A DNA stretch of 64,000 nt. Origin: an uncultured Alloprevotella sp. (lineage in GTDB: Bacteria > Bacteroidota > Bacteroidia > Bacteroidales > Bacteroidaceae). The DNA lies in contig CALUOQ010000003.1 of NCBI GenBank assembly GCA_944322325.1, forward strand, positions 1 through 64,000. The letters run 5' to 3'. Shown in pieces: positions 18,147 through 27,508 of the stretch. The position numbers and the translations under genes were made by a program. Position 1 is the stretch's first letter. Each line of letters starts with the position of its first letter. Under the pieces are notes generated by a model. That model was not told the origin of the DNA. It did not search any database and saw nothing but the letters and a program-made list of their open reading frames with translations.

Positions 18147-18238
18147 TATCCCTCGGTATCATTGGGCTCATAACTCTCATTGGCCCCATGGACCCGATGG
18201 GAGCAATGGGGATAATGGGCGGTTGCAGGGTGGGCGGC

Positions 18239-18985
18239 TCAGTCGTCGTTGTGCCAGAAGTCCCAGCTCGCTTCGGCTTGTAGGTGGAGCATTTCGAGGC
18301 CGTTCTTCGTCGTGGCGCCCCGTTCGGCGGCGCGGCGCAGGAAGCACGTTTCGCCGGGGTTATAGATGAGGTCGTAGAACAGGTACTCGGGCGTGACGAG
18401 GTCGTAGGGCAGGTCGGGGCAGGCGTCGACGCGGGGGTACATCCCGACGGGTGTGCAGTTCACCACGACAGTGTGGGCGGCCATCACGTCGGGCGTCAGG
18501 TCGGCGTAGCCGATGGCGCCGTTGCGTGGCGTGCGGCTGACGTATTGCGTGGCGAGGCCCAGTTGCCGGAGGCCGTGGACGACGGCTTTCGACGCGCCGC
18601 CCGTGCCGAGTACCAGGGCCGCGCGGTGGCTCGGGCGGAGCAGGGGCTGTATGGAGCGGGTGAAGCCGATGACGTCGGCGTTGTATCCGCGCAGCAGAGG
18701 GCGAGCGCCGCGCCGGTCAATCTTGATGACGTTCACGGCCCCGATGGCGCGCGCCTCGTCGCTGAGCGAGTCGAGCAGGGGGATGACCGCCTGTTTGTGC
18801 GGTATGGTCACGTTGAGGCCCGCGAGCGTAGGGTTGTCGCGCACGACGTCCGGCAGCATTTCGGCCGTGGGAATTTCGAAGTTCAGGTATTCGGCGTCGA
18901 TGCCCTCGGTCTTGAATTTTTCGGCGAAGTAGCCCGCCGAAAACGAGTGGCCGAGCGGGTAGCCGATGAGTCCGTAGCGTGTCAT
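18239..18985 (-). CDS. aroE: Shikimate dehydrogenase AroE
   Basis: Reduces 3-dehydroshikimate to shikimate with NADPH. The 248 residues are short but complete: YGLIGYPLGHSFSAGYF and NVTIPHKQAV (catalytic Lys) at the N-terminus, the nucleotide-binding VLGTGGASKAV in the middle, and DLIYNPGETCFL near the end. It lies 27 bp after the menaquinone methyltransferase gene, so the two are probably cotranscribed. Confidence 0.96.
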   Translation of the reverse strand: MTRYGLIGYPLGHSFSAGYFAEKFKTEGIDAEYLNFEIPTAEMLPDVVRDNPTLAGLNVTIPHKQAVIPLLDSLSDEARAIGAVNVIKIDRRGARPLLRGYNADVIGFTRSIQPLLRPSHRAALVLGTGGASKAVVHGLRQLGLATQYVSRTPRNGAIGYADLTPDVMAAHTVVVNCTPVGMYPRVDACPDLPYDLVTPEYLFYDLIYNPGETCFLRRAAERGATTKNGLEMLHLQAEASWDFWHNDD

Positions 18986-19012
18986 GGTCGGAGTGGATGG
19001 GGATTGGGGGAG

Positions 19013-19747
19013 TTACTTGGTGGCGGTGTAGAGTGTGCTCAGGCCGAACGTGAAGCGGCGGAAGCGCACCTCGCGGAAGCCTGCGCGTTCCAGGATGCCC
19101 TGCATGACTTCGCCCTGCGGGAAGGCTTCCATCGTGGCCGGCAGGTAGCGGTAGGCCCGGCCGTCGCGCGAGACGAGACGCCCCACGGCGGGCATCAGCA
19201 CCCGCGAGTAGAGGCGGAACAGCTGCTTCATGGGGAAGCGCACCGGCGTGCACAGCTCGATGATGGCCAGCCGGCCGCCCGGGCGCAGCACGCGGCACAT
19301 CTCGCGCAGCCCCTGGTCGAGGTCCTCGAAGTTGCGGATGCCGTAGGCCACCGTGACGGCGTCGAACGTGTCGGCGTCCATCGACAGGTGCAGGCAGTCG
19401 TCCTTGCGGAAAGTGATGACCCCGTCGAGGCCCGCGCGCTTCACCTTTTCGCGCCCTACGGCCAGCATCCCCTCGGACAGGTCCACGCCCACCAGCCGCT
19501 CCGGCCGGAGCATCCGGGCGCCGAGCAGGGCGAAGTCGCCCGTACCCGTGGCCACGTCGAGCACCGATTTCGGCGCGTAGGGGCGCAGCGAGGCGATGGC
19601 CGCCCGTCGCCACCGGCGGTCGATGCCCAGCGAGAGGAGGTGGTTGAGCAGGTCGTAGGAGTGTGCGATGCGGTCGAACATGCGCTCGACCTGCTGGCCC
19701 TTGCTGCCAGCGTCGTCGTAGGGTTTTATTTTTTCCTGGTCGTACAT
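19013..19747 (-). CDS. menG: Demethylmenaquinone methyltransferase (UbiE/MenG)
   Basis: Last step of menaquinone synthesis, SAM-dependent C-methylation of demethylmenaquinone. The 244 residues show the class I methyltransferase motif [13 protein letters not shown], the UbiE signature [18 protein letters not shown], and [17 protein letters not shown]. Bacteroidales respire with menaquinone, so MenG is the likely role. A 16-bp perfect palindrome (19760-19775, GGCCGGACGTCCGGCC) lies just upstream and could fold in the leader. Confidence 0.93.
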   Translation of the reverse strand: MYDQEKIKPYDDAGSKGQQVERMFDRIAHSYDLLNHLLSLGIDRRWRRAAIASLRPYAPKSVLDVATGTGDFALLGARMLRPERLVGVDLSEGMLAVGREKVKRAGLDGVITFRKDDCLHLSMDADTFDAVTVAYGIRNFEDLDQGLREMCRVLRPGGRLAIIELCTPVRFPMKQLFRLYSRVLMPAVGRLVSRDGRAYRYLPATMEAFPQGEVMQGILERAGFREVRFRRFTFGLSTLYTATK

Positions 19748-19895
19748 GGCGGAGTAACCGGCCGGACGTCCGGCCTTGCGGCAGGCGAAGTTACGACTTT
19801 TGTGGGATACATGGAGGCTCGTGGCCGCCTTTTTCGCGCGGCGTGGCGCGCGGCGGCGCTGCCGGACCGTTTTCGCCCCGCGCGGGGCGGACCGT

Positions 19896-19975
19896 ACAAG
19901 TACTACGATAGGAAAAACAAGTACTACGACAGAAATTTCTATCGCTGCGATAGGATTTTCTGTCGTAGTACTTGT
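19896..19975. repeat. Palindromic element, copy 3
   Basis: ACAAGTACTACGACAGAAA (from 19917) pairs with TTTCTGTCGTAGTACTTGT (to 19975), around the inner palindrome CTATCGCTGCGATAG (19939-19953). A partial extra left arm, ACAAGTACTACGATAGG, precedes it at 19896. It lies between menG and the TlpA-like gene. The remaining sequence up to 20179 has only the family B repeat remnant listed next. Confidence 0.85.
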
Positions 19976-20020
19976 GAAAACGGCTTCTTGGGCTGAAAAT
20001 AGCGTCAGGCTCGCCGTGCA

Positions 20021-20120
20021 TGTAGGGGCGCGCCGTCAGGCACGCCCGCGGAGCGCGAAGATGTGCAGGTCGCGCGGCAGTTGCAAAATGGTGGCTGCGT
20101 CTATCGTGCGTGCCTGACGG
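20021..20120. repeat. Diverged copy of the 149-bp repeat's inverted arms
   Basis: GTAGGGGCGCGCCGTCAGGC from 20022 repeats the right arm of the units at 1-400. CCGTCAGGCACGC (20033-20045) is exactly complementary to GCGTGCCTGACGG (20108-20120). Confidence 0.65.
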
Positions 20121-20179
20121 TATGCCCTGCGTGGCGACGCCCGTCGTTTCGGGGGTAGTTCCCGTATTTCCGGTCGGCG

Positions 20180-22129
20180 TCAACGTTGTGCCTGCGGCTT
20201 CATGCCGTCGAGCAGGAGGCGGCGGAATTCGTCGCGAAACTCGTCGGCCCAGCCGCTGGTGGCCTTGACGAGGCGGCCCTCGCTGTCATAGATGAGGTAG
20301 TGAGGAAAGCCGCCGCTGTAGCGGGGGACGTTCATCTTCAGGATGTCGGCCTGCTGGATGCGGTAGTGGGCGCCGGCGTGCTCCTCGGCGGCCTGCTTCC
20401 AGCCGTCGTAGGAGCTACTCTCGTCGGTGATGTAGATGAAGTGTACGCCGGCGGCCTGGAGTTCCTTTTTGACTGTCTCCATGGCTTTCATCCCCGCGAG
20501 GCACGGGCCGCACCAGGTGGCCCAGAAGTCCACCAGCACGGCATGGCCGCGGTGGGGAGCGATGAGGGCGGCGAGCAGGCTGTCGGGGGCGCAGTCCGGC
20601 AGGCGGCAGATGCCCGACAGGGTCGAGTCGTTTTGCTGGCTCAGCGCGGCGGTGATTTTCTCGTTGAGGGCGAGCAGGTCGGGGCGGTACTGCGGCGCCA
20701 CGCTGTCCCAGCGCGCGGCGTCGGCGACGGGGTGCATGCTGTTGATCTCGGCGTGAAGCGCCTTGGCATGGGCGAGGTCGCTGAGCCATCGGCCCATGGG
20801 CGTTTCCATCAGGCCGTTGGCCGCGAAGTAGTCGTTGTGCCACGTGTCGCGCAGCACGTAGGCTCCGCGCATCGAGGCGGGCAGCCGCAGCTCGGCGGCG
20901 TGGGGATCGACGGGCGTGGCCTGCGCCCTGACAGCTGCAAGGCGGGCCGAGTCGGCCGCAAGTGTGTCTATCATTCCCTTTATCCATCCGAACTGCGCGC
21001 GCTTCTTCAGGTAGAGGGCCTCCGACGCCAGGGCGAGGTAGTCGTACTGGGCGGGCGTCAGGTCGCGGCGGCGGTCAATTTCGTCCAGGCGCTGGAGGTG
21101 GTCCTGCCACTTGCGCTCGGCGTACGCGGCGAAGGTCTCGTCGGCCATGGAGTCCGCGATTTCGGCGTTGAGGGCGCTGTTGATTCTTTTCCACCGCTTG
21201 TAGATAGGATAGGCGGCGAGCAGGTCGGCCGTCGGGGCGTCGGTCATTAGGCCGGGCGGCAGGCGCTTGGGGCTCGGCTCGACGGGTACGGACTGCGCGT
21301 TGGCCACGGCTTCGAGGTCAAGGTCCAGCGTGATGCTGTCGCCGGGACAGAGCAGCAGGTTCAGCCCCTGGCGGGGCAGATCGAAGCCGAAAAGATAGGG
21401 CGCGGTGATGGGAAGCTCGAAGCGGTAGTAGCCCGTTTCGTAGTCGTTGCTGAACTTGACGCCGTCGGGGGAGGGAAAGAAATCGCCGTTGGCGGACATC
21501 CAGCTGAAACTGAGGGCGGCTTTCCTTGCATAACCGATGATGTGGCCCGAGACGACGGCCGTCTTCCGCCCCGGTTGCCAGTCGGGCAACTCGCGGGCCG
21601 CTATGCGTTGAGGCTTGCGGCTGGCGCGGGCCGGGAAAAGGCGCCCGTCGGTGCGCAGGCGGTAGATGCGCGCGGCGCGGAGGGCGGTGTCGGTTTCGAG
21701 CGTGACGACGTCCACGCCCTGCGGAAGGGGCGGAAAGACGAAGACCACCGAGTCGAAGGCCGTGACGCTGCGGTCGCCCTTCCTGGCGTTGCGCCGGTAG
21801 GTGGAGTCGGGGACGTAGGGCCGGGTGGCGTAGGGCTGGATGTGGCGGTCGTAGAGGGTGGCGCTGCGCAGGGGCAGGCGGACGGAGTCCCACGTCAGGT
21901 AGGGCGCCGGGGCGAGCTTCCAGGTGCTGGCGTCGGCGTTGACCGTGGCGCAGAGCAGGGTGGCGGTGTCCGTGCGGCGGACGTCGACAATCGTGAGGGG
22001 CATCGCCCTCGAGCTGAGGTAGGGCGGCGGGAAGGCTTTGCGCTTGCGGCCCGCGGCCGGGACGACAAGCAGGGCGGCGAGGGCGGCGGTGACCGTTAGT
22101 CGCAGCGTGGAGCGAACGTGGAGGTGCAT
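20180..22129 (-). CDS. Exported TlpA-like thioredoxin-fold protein
   Basis: 649 residues: signal peptide (LTVTAALAALLVVPAAG), a long N-terminal region of beta-rich and helical segments with no family I recognise, and a C-terminal thioredoxin domain with WCGPC (W539, C540, C543 in DFWATWCGPC) and a cis-Pro region (SGGFPHYLIYDSEGRL). Such proteins are periplasmic thiol-disulfide reductants. Large Bacteroidales members pair the domain with DUF4369- or TlpA-associated N-terminal modules. The partner is unknown. It lies in its own unit, after the purC terminator. Confidence 0.85.
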   Translation of the reverse strand: MHLHVRSTLRLTVTAALAALLVVPAAGRKRKAFPPPYLSSRAMPLTIVDVRRTDTATLLCATVNADASTWKLAPAPYLTWDSVRLPLRSATLYDRHIQPYATRPYVPDSTYRRNARKGDRSVTAFDSVVFVFPPLPQGVDVVTLETDTALRAARIYRLRTDGRLFPARASRKPQRIAARELPDWQPGRKTAVVSGHIIGYARKAALSFSWMSANGDFFPSPDGVKFSNDYETGYYRFELPITAPYLFGFDLPRQGLNLLLCPGDSITLDLDLEAVANAQSVPVEPSPKRLPPGLMTDAPTADLLAAYPIYKRWKRINSALNAEIADSMADETFAAYAERKWQDHLQRLDEIDRRRDLTPAQYDYLALASEALYLKKRAQFGWIKGMIDTLAADSARLAAVRAQATPVDPHAAELRLPASMRGAYVLRDTWHNDYFAANGLMETPMGRWLSDLAHAKALHAEINSMHPVADAARWDSVAPQYRPDLLALNEKITAALSQQNDSTLSGICRLPDCAPDSLLAALIAPHRGHAVLVDFWATWCGPCLAGMKAMETVKKELQAAGVHFIYITDESSSYDGWKQAAEEHAGAHYRIQQADILKMNVPRYSGGFPHYLIYDSEGRLVKATSGWADEFRDEFRRLLLDGMKPQAQR

Positions 22130-22211
22130 GGTGGTTAGATTTTTGAGTGTATATAATATAAATGTGAACTGTCGCCGTAACGGCTTTCGGTGCGGCGGGA
22201 CTTTACGGAAA

Positions 22212-22251
22212 GGCGGGGTTTAGCCTCCCGACCGGGAGGCTAAACCCCGCC
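22212..22251. terminator. Perfect 18-bp stem terminator between purC and the TlpA-like gene
   Basis: Arms at 22212-22229 and 22234-22251 are exact complements (GGCGGGGTTTAGCCTCCC) around GACC. On the minus strand the stem is followed by TTTCC, so it terminates purC. Confidence 0.8.
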
Positions 22252-22273
22252 ACTGCGGTAGGCGTGCCGGGGG

Positions 22274-23218
22274 TTACTTCTGCAAGTAATCCGTGACGTT
22301 TTTCTCGATGCGTGCGGCGAGGTCGGTGTGCTCCTCCTTGACGAAGGTCTCGCCGGTGATGTGCTCGTAGAGTTCGACGTAGCGGTTGCTGATGCTTTCC
22401 ACAATGGCCGGGGTCATCTCGGGCACCGTCTGTCCTTCCTTGCCCTGGAAGCCGTTGTCCATGAGCCACTCGCGGACAAACTCCTTGGACAGCTGCTTTT
22501 GCGGCTCGCCCTTGGCGAAGCGCTCCTCGTAGCCCTCGCTGTAGAAGTAGCGGCTCGAGTCGGGCGTGTGTACCTCGTCCATGAGGTAGATGGTGCCGTT
22601 GTGCTTACCGAACTCGTACTTCGTGTCGACGAGGATAAGGCCGCGCTGTGCTGCGATTTCGGTACCGCGGCGGAAGAGGGCGAGCGTGTACTTTTCGAGC
22701 AGGGCGTACTCTTCGGGCGTAGCGAGGCCGCGTGCCAGGATTTCCTCACGCGAGATGTCCTCGTCGTGTGCGCCGATTTCGGCTTTGGTGGTCGGCGTGA
22801 TGATAGGCTCGGGGAAGCGCTGGTTTTCCTTCATGCCTTCGGGCAGGCGTACGCCGCAGATTTCGCGTACGCCGCTCTTGTAGGCCCGCCAAGCGCTGCC
22901 GCAGAGGTAGCCGCGCACAATCATTTCGACCGGAAAACCCTCGCAGCGCACACCGACGGTGACCATCGGGTCGGGCGTAGCGAGTTTCCAGTTCGGGCAA
23001 ATGTCGGCGGAGGCGTCGAGGAACTTGGCGGCGATTTGGTTCAGAATTTGTCCCTTGGAGGGAATGCCTTCGGGCAGTATGACGTCGAAAGCGGAGATGC
23101 GGTCCGTGGCCACCATGACCAGCCGGTCGTCGCCGAGGAAGTAAACATCGCGTACCTTGCCGTGGTAGACGGAAGTCTGACCGGGGAAGTGGAAATCGGT
23201 TTTGGTGAGTGTACTCAT
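22274..23218 (-). CDS. purC: SAICAR synthetase PurC
   Basis: Joins CAIR and aspartate with ATP to make SAICAR, a late step of purine synthesis. The 314-residue protein is the longer Bacteroidetes form. Recognisable segments: [21 protein letters not shown] at the N-terminus (read as GKVRDVYF then ATDRISAFD), [13 protein letters not shown], and [12 protein letters not shown] strong terminator follows. Confidence 0.95.
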   Translation of the reverse strand: MSTLTKTDFHFPGQTSVYHGKVRDVYFLGDDRLVMVATDRISAFDVILPEGIPSKGQILNQIAAKFLDASADICPNWKLATPDPMVTVGVRCEGFPVEMIVRGYLCGSAWRAYKSGVREICGVRLPEGMKENQRFPEPIITPTTKAEIGAHDEDISREEILARGLATPEEYALLEKYTLALFRRGTEIAAQRGLILVDTKYEFGKHNGTIYLMDEVHTPDSSRYFYSEGYEERFAKGEPQKQLSKEFVREWLMDNGFQGKEGQTVPEMTPAIVESISNRYVELYEHITGETFVKEEHTDLAARIEKNVTDYLQK

Positions 23219-23296
23219 ATTAAATGTAGTTTGTGCATCCTGAGCCAGGGTGCGGGTTTAACTTATGTCTTTGGTCGTAGTGGCGTGAGGCGACCG

Positions 23297-24262
23297 CTAC
23301 TTACCGAACAGGCTGTCGGGAACTTCTCCGGTCCAAGCGTCGGGTTGGGCGACGCCGAACAGACGAAGAATGACTGCCGCCGTGTTTACGGTGTTATTGG
23401 GTTCGCTCATCCGGACTCCCTTGGCGATGCCGGGCCCGGCGATACCCCATGGCACTATCATCTCGTCTGTCGTCACGCCGCCATGTCCGTAGCCTATACC
23501 GCCGTGGTCGGTGAGGAAGAGGAAGTGCGTGTCATCGTAGAGTCCGTCCTGCTTCATCCGGTCTATGAGCCTGCCGATTTCGGTGTCAGCTTCTTCAATG
23601 GACTGGATGTACTGTGGGGACATCCATTGGTACTTGTGGCCGGCATGGTCGGTGTGCACGGAATACAGGAAGACGAGCGTCGGCTCGTTGCGGTGGTTCG
23701 TCATAAACTGGAATGCCTTGTCGTAATTGGGCACGTAGGCATCGTTTTCCAGAAAGCTGACTTCGTCGAGATACTTGCGGTTGTAGGGGTATATCAGGTT
23801 GAGCCAGTTGTAATAGAAGGCGGTCTGAATCTTCGGAAGGTGCTTTTTCAGTACTTGGAATACCGAGGGATAGTATCCGTCCTCGTCGGTCGCGATGGCC
23901 GGCAGGGTGAATTTTTTCAGTTCCCAGCCGTTGTCGACGACGCCGTGCTGCTCCGGTCCGCTCCCGGTCAGGTGGCTGGTCCAGTTGGGCAGTGTGACGG
24001 ACGGCATGACGACGCGCGTCTGTAGGGAGAGTGTGCCCTGGCTCAGCAGCTCGTCGAGCCGGGGCGTACGAGCCTGCTGGAAACCTTCGACGCAGATGCC
24101 GTCCAGACTCAGCAGCAGCACGCGTTTGGCCCGACGGACTTTTTTGTGCATTGCGGTGGCTTCGTTGGTGAGGGCTGCTACCGGGCCGGGCAATGAGGCC
24201 GCGCCGAGGCAAACGGCGCCCGCAAGGCTTCTTTTCAGGAACTCTCTTCTTGATACGGTCAT
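23297..24262 (-). CDS. Tat-exported type I phosphodiesterase / nucleotide pyrophosphatase
   Basis: 321 residues. It starts MTVSRREFLKRSL, a twin-arginine signal, then AGAVCLGAASLPG. The body matches the alkaline phosphatase / phosphodiesterase superfamily (PF01663): LLSLDGICVEGF (metal Asp), SVTLPNWTSHLTG (nucleophile Thr in the TLPN motif), VHTDHAGHKYQ (metal His/Asp) and FLTDHGGIGYGHGG. It should hydrolyse phosphodiester or pyrophosphate bonds outside the cytoplasm; the substrate is unknown. I rejected the longer frame to 24562 because it overlaps phoH and the Tat motif fits 24262. Confidence 0.87.
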   Translation of the reverse strand: MTVSRREFLKRSLAGAVCLGAASLPGPVAALTNEATAMHKKVRRAKRVLLLSLDGICVEGFQQARTPRLDELLSQGTLSLQTRVVMPSVTLPNWTSHLTGSGPEQHGVVDNGWELKKFTLPAIATDEDGYYPSVFQVLKKHLPKIQTAFYYNWLNLIYPYNRKYLDEVSFLENDAYVPNYDKAFQFMTNHRNEPTLVFLYSVHTDHAGHKYQWMSPQYIQSIEEADTEIGRLIDRMKQDGLYDDTHFLFLTDHGGIGYGHGGVTTDEMIVPWGIAGPGIAKGVRMSEPNNTVNTAAVILRLFGVAQPDAWTGEVPDSLFGK

Positions 24263-24359
24263 GACAGTTGTCTTATTTATAGGGTTTGCTATAAAGATGT
24301 TTGTCGCAGTTTTTGTAGAGAGGAGCAGCCATAGTGTCAACGCTTGGAGGGTTCGGGAG

Positions 24360-25370
24360 TCAATTGTTGCCTTGTCCGCGGGGCGCAGCGGCGTTTTCAG
24401 GCGTCTCGTCCTCGGCGCGACGCGCGGCCAGCCGGGCTTTCTCGAATTTTTCGTAAGCTTCGACGATGCGCGTGACGAGCTTGTGGCGCACGATGTCCTT
24501 CTGATTGAGTTCGATGAAGGCAATGCCGGGAACGCCCGCAAGGATGCGCGTGGCCTCGACAAGGCCCGAGCGTTGGGACGGCGGCAGGTCGATTTGCGTC
24601 CGGTCGCCCGTGACGATCATCTTGGTGTTCGTACCCATGCGGGTAAGGAACATCTTGATTTGCGAAGTCGTGGTGTTTTGTGCCTCGTCGAGGATGACGA
24701 CGGCGTCGTTGAGCGTGCGTCCGCGCATAAAGGCCAGCGGAGCGATCTGTATGATGTTTGTTTCGAGGTAATCCCTGAGCTTTCCGGGCGGTATCATCTC
24801 CTCGAGCGCGTCGTAGAGCGGCTGCAGGTAGGGGTCGATTTTTTCCTTCATGTCGCCGGGCAGGAAGCCGAGCTTCTCGCCCGCCTCGACGGCCGGGCGG
24901 CAGAGGATGATTTTCTTAATCTCCTTGTTCTTGAGCGCACGGACGGCGAGGGCGATGCCGGTGTACGTCTTTCCGGAGCCGGCGGGGCCGATGGCGAAGA
25001 TAAGGTCGTGGGTGTCGTAAGCTTCGACCATGCGGCGCTGGTTTTCGCTGCGCGCCGTGATGGGGCGGCCGCCGGTGCTGTAGACGATGACGCCTTCGGC
25101 GGAATCCTCGCGCGTCTGTTGTCCCCGCACGATGTCGAGAATGTCTTCCTCGCTGAGCGCGTTGTATCGGGCGCAATGTTTCTCGAGCGCGGCGAACTGC
25201 CCCTCGAACGTGGCGATGTCTTCTTCGTTGCCGACGACACGGACGACGTTGTCGCGCGCCGTGATACGCAGTTTCGGACTCAGGGCCCGCAACATGCGCA
25301 GGTTGGCGTTGCGCGCGCCGTAGAAAATTTGCGGGTCGGCCTCTTCGAGAATCAGGTGTTTATCGATCAC
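24360..25370 (-). CDS. phoH: PhoH-family ATPase
   Basis: 336 residues. P-loop GPAGSGKT (128-135), Walker B VVILDEAQNTT, and the PhoH segments KIILCRPAVEAGEKLGFLPG and MIVTGDRTQIDLP. The N-terminal 110 residues form the RNA-binding-like extension of the YbeZ type. YbeZ acts with YbeY in ribosome and rRNA quality control; whether ybeY is nearby cannot be seen. It is transcribed from the divergent region shared with the DUF5715 gene (-7 box 25387-25394). Confidence 0.93.
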   Translation of the reverse strand: MIDKHLILEEADPQIFYGARNANLRMLRALSPKLRITARDNVVRVVGNEEDIATFEGQFAALEKHCARYNALSEEDILDIVRGQQTREDSAEGVIVYSTGGRPITARSENQRRMVEAYDTHDLIFAIGPAGSGKTYTGIALAVRALKNKEIKKIILCRPAVEAGEKLGFLPGDMKEKIDPYLQPLYDALEEMIPPGKLRDYLETNIIQIAPLAFMRGRTLNDAVVILDEAQNTTTSQIKMFLTRMGTNTKMIVTGDRTQIDLPPSQRSGLVEATRILAGVPGIAFIELNQKDIVRHKLVTRIVEAYEKFEKARLAARRAEDETPENAAAPRGQGNN

Positions 25371-25386
25371 GCTTCCTATTTTTCTG

Positions 25387-25437
25387 CAAAATTAAGCAAT
25401 CCCGGCGAAAGGAAACCTTATAATTTCCGTACTTTTG
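25387..25437. promoter_or_regulatory. Divergent -7 boxes for phoH and the DUF5715 gene
   Basis: CAAAATTA at 25387-25394 reads TAATTTTG on minus, 16 nt before phoH. TACTTTTG at 25430-25437 on plus lies 22 nt before the DUF5715 ATG. Both fit TAnnTTTG; the -33 halves are not clear. Confidence 0.5.
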
Positions 25438-25459
25438 CGTGGCGTTATGACAAAGTGAT

Positions 25460-26269
25460 ATGAATTTACCCTTTTCTTTCGGCCGGAAGCAGTTTCTCGG
25501 CCTTTACGTCGTGCTGGTCGCGGTGCTCGCTGTGGTGAAGCACTGCGTGGTGGACCCGGCTGCGGAGCGCGTCGCAACGGTGGCCGCCGTGGCACCGCTT
25601 CCGACGGACTCCATCTCCGTGCGTAGCCGGCAGAACGACACCTTGGTCGGCGCGCCGCGCCGTCGGCTTCGTCTGGTCGACGCCGAGGGGCGCCCGGTGC
25701 GCAATCGCGTGACGAGTGTGCCGAGTTACAAGGATTGCTTCCCCGACCTGAACGACGTGCAGCTGGCCACGGCCGAGCGGCTCGGTGTACCGCCCGTGAA
25801 GGACCGCGCCGAGGCGGCCCGAAACAAGCAAAATCTGGTCTGCATCGACGACAATCCTTTCTTCCACGTACAGAAGCTGCACCACTCGGTGCCCTATCTC
25901 GTGCCGCGGGCGGCTAACCTGCTGACGGACATTGCCCGTACGTTTCTTGACTCGCTGGCTACGAAAGGCATCCCGTTCCATAAGATTATTGTCACTTCGG
26001 TTCTGCGTACGGAGGACGACGTCGACCGCCTTCGCAACTTCAATCAGAACGCCTCGGAGCAGAGTTGTCACCGCTACGGCACCACTTTCGACATCAGCTA
26101 CAATCGCTACATCACCGTGGAGGACCCCGACGGCCCCGAGCGCCGGCGTGTGCGCAACGACACGCTTAAGTGGATACTTTCGGAGGTGCTTCACGACCTC
26201 AGGCAGCAGGGTAAGTGTTACGTGAAGTACGAGGTGAAGCAGGGTTGCTTCCACATTACGGCCCGGTGA
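25460..26269 (+). CDS. DUF5715 family membrane-anchored protein
   Basis: 269 residues with an N-terminal membrane helix (FLGLYVVLVAVLAVVK). The C-terminal half (about 125-269) matches DUF5715, a Bacteroidales family with an M15-peptidase-like look: KIIVTSVLRTEDDVDRLR, SCHRYGTTFDISYNRY (His and Asp placed like M15 zinc ligands) and a terminal CFHITAR. By analogy with D,D-carboxypeptidases it may act on peptidoglycan peptides; that is inference. It is followed by a palindromic element rather than a T-run terminator. Confidence 0.8.
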   Translation: MNLPFSFGRKQFLGLYVVLVAVLAVVKHCVVDPAAERVATVAAVAPLPTDSISVRSRQNDTLVGAPRRRLRLVDAEGRPVRNRVTSVPSYKDCFPDLNDVQLATAERLGVPPVKDRAEAARNKQNLVCIDDNPFFHVQKLHHSVPYLVPRAANLLTDIARTFLDSLATKGIPFHKIIVTSVLRTEDDVDRLRNFNQNASEQSCHRYGTTFDISYNRYITVEDPDGPERRRVRNDTLKWILSEVLHDLRQQGKCYVKYEVKQGCFHITAR

Positions 26270-26346
26270 CGCCCTGCGTACGGCCTGCGGCCCGGACGGT
26301 TTGCCCGTCGCGGCGGGCGAGAATGGAGGCTGTAAGGCCGCTGTTT

Positions 26347-26426
26347 ACAAGTGTAGTCCTGGTTTTTCCTATCGTAGTCCCCGTTTTTTCTATCGTAGTC
26401 TTAGGAAAAACGGGGACTACACTTGT
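26347..26426. repeat. Palindromic element, copy 4
   Basis: ACAAGTGTAGTCC at 26347 pairs with GGACTACACTTGT ending at 26426. Inner arms CCCCGTTTTTTC and GAAAAACGGGG also pair, with CTATCGTAGTC repeated twice. The centre lacks the CGCTGCG core. The right arm is followed by TTTT, so on plus it could terminate the DUF5715 gene. A further hairpin, CCGCGGACCGGG with CCCGGCCCGCGG, lies at about 26462-26504. Confidence 0.8.
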
Positions 26427-26521
26427 TTTTGCGGGGAAAGCGCGGCTCGTCTGAAACGAAGTCCGCGGACCGGGAAACCCAAGTACGGTTGCCCGGCCCG
26501 CGGCGATAGGAGGGAGGATGG

Positions 26522-27490
26522 TTATCCGACGCGGCAGTCGTCGGCGACGTGGAAACCGCGCAGGAAGTCCTTGACGTTCATGCGGCGCTTTCCGGCCAGT
26601 TGCAGCTCGGTGACGGTCAGGTAGCCGTCGGTTGTGGCTATTTTGAACAGCTCCTGCCCGTCGCATTCTACTTCGCCTACGGCCGACGACGGCGTGCAGA
26701 AGTGTTTCTCCGTAGCGAAAATTTTCAGCGTCAGGGTCTTTTCACCGTTGTGCAGCTCCGTCCAGGCCGCGGGGTAGGGCGACAGGCCGCGCACGAAGTC
26801 ATACACGGCCTTCACGCCGCGCGACCAGTCGATGCGACAGGTGTCCTTGAAGATTTTCGGGGCGGGCTGCAGTTCGGCCGGGGCGTCGACGGACGACTGG
26901 GGCACGGCGGTGGCCGTGCCGTCGAGAATGCTGTCGACGGTTTCCACGACGAGGCGGCCGCCGATGTGCATCAGGCGGTCGTGGACGTCGCCGGCCGTGT
27001 CGGTGTCGGCAATGGGCGTGCGGACTTGCCGGATGATGTCGCCCGTGTCGATAGCGTGGCGCAGGAAGAACGTCGTGACGCCCGTTTCGGTCTCACCGTT
27101 GATGACGGCCCAGTTTATCGGCGCTGCGCCGCGGTACTGCGGCAGGAGCGACGCGTGGAGGTTGAACGTGCCGAGTCGGGGCATGGCCCACACCGCCTCC
27201 GGCAACATGCGGAAGGCCACGACGATTTGCAGGTCGGCGCGCAGCGCCCGCAGTTCGTCGAGAAAGGCCGGGTCTTTCAGCTTCTCCGGCTGTAGCACGG
27301 GCAGGCCCTGTGCGGCGGCGTACTGCTTGACCGGGCTTGCGGTCCGCTCACTTTGGTGGCGCCCGACGGCTTTGTCGGGCATCGTGACGACACCCACGAC
27401 GTTGTACCCGCCCTCGACGAGGCAGCGGAGGCTTTCGACGGCGAAGTCGGGCGTGCCCATGAACACGATTCGGAGTTCTTCTTTTTTCAT
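26522..27490 (-). CDS. fmt: Methionyl-tRNA formyltransferase
   Basis: Formylates initiator Met-tRNA from 10-formyl-THF. The 322 residues have FMGTPDFAVESLR at the N-terminus, the catalytic region HASLLPQYRGAAPINWAVING and the C-terminal OB-like domain (after about residue 205). Last gene of a six-gene minus-strand run (DUF4924, rfbD, prfC, yrdC, clc, fmt) with gaps of 1-23 bp. Confidence 0.97.
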   Translation of the reverse strand: MKKEELRIVFMGTPDFAVESLRCLVEGGYNVVGVVTMPDKAVGRHQSERTASPVKQYAAAQGLPVLQPEKLKDPAFLDELRALRADLQIVVAFRMLPEAVWAMPRLGTFNLHASLLPQYRGAAPINWAVINGETETGVTTFFLRHAIDTGDIIRQVRTPIADTDTAGDVHDRLMHIGGRLVVETVDSILDGTATAVPQSSVDAPAELQPAPKIFKDTCRIDWSRGVKAVYDFVRGLSPYPAAWTELHNGEKTLTLKIFATEKHFCTPSSAVGEVECDGQELFKIATTDGYLTVTELQLAGKRRMNVKDFLRGFHVADDCRVG

Positions 27491-27508
27491 CTGCTATGTG
27501 TGTTGGTT

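Noticed and set aside
18160..18234. Repeated ATTGGG/CCCATG motif as a coding minisatellite
   Set aside because: It lies between aroE and the -7 box of the TPM gene; the translated Met-Gly-Pro repeats have no support.
18284..19996. 570-codon plus-strand frame opposite aroE and menG
   Set aside because: It is a shadow frame in GC-rich sequence; both minus-strand genes beneath have clear family motifs.
22328..24025. 565-codon plus-strand frame opposite purC and the phosphodiesterase
   Set aside because: Antisense shadow: it crosses two confirmed minus-strand genes and the gap between them and shows no domain.
24263..24562. Upstream extension of the phosphodiesterase gene
   Set aside because: It would overlap phoH by about 200 bp; the twin-arginine signal begins at 24262.
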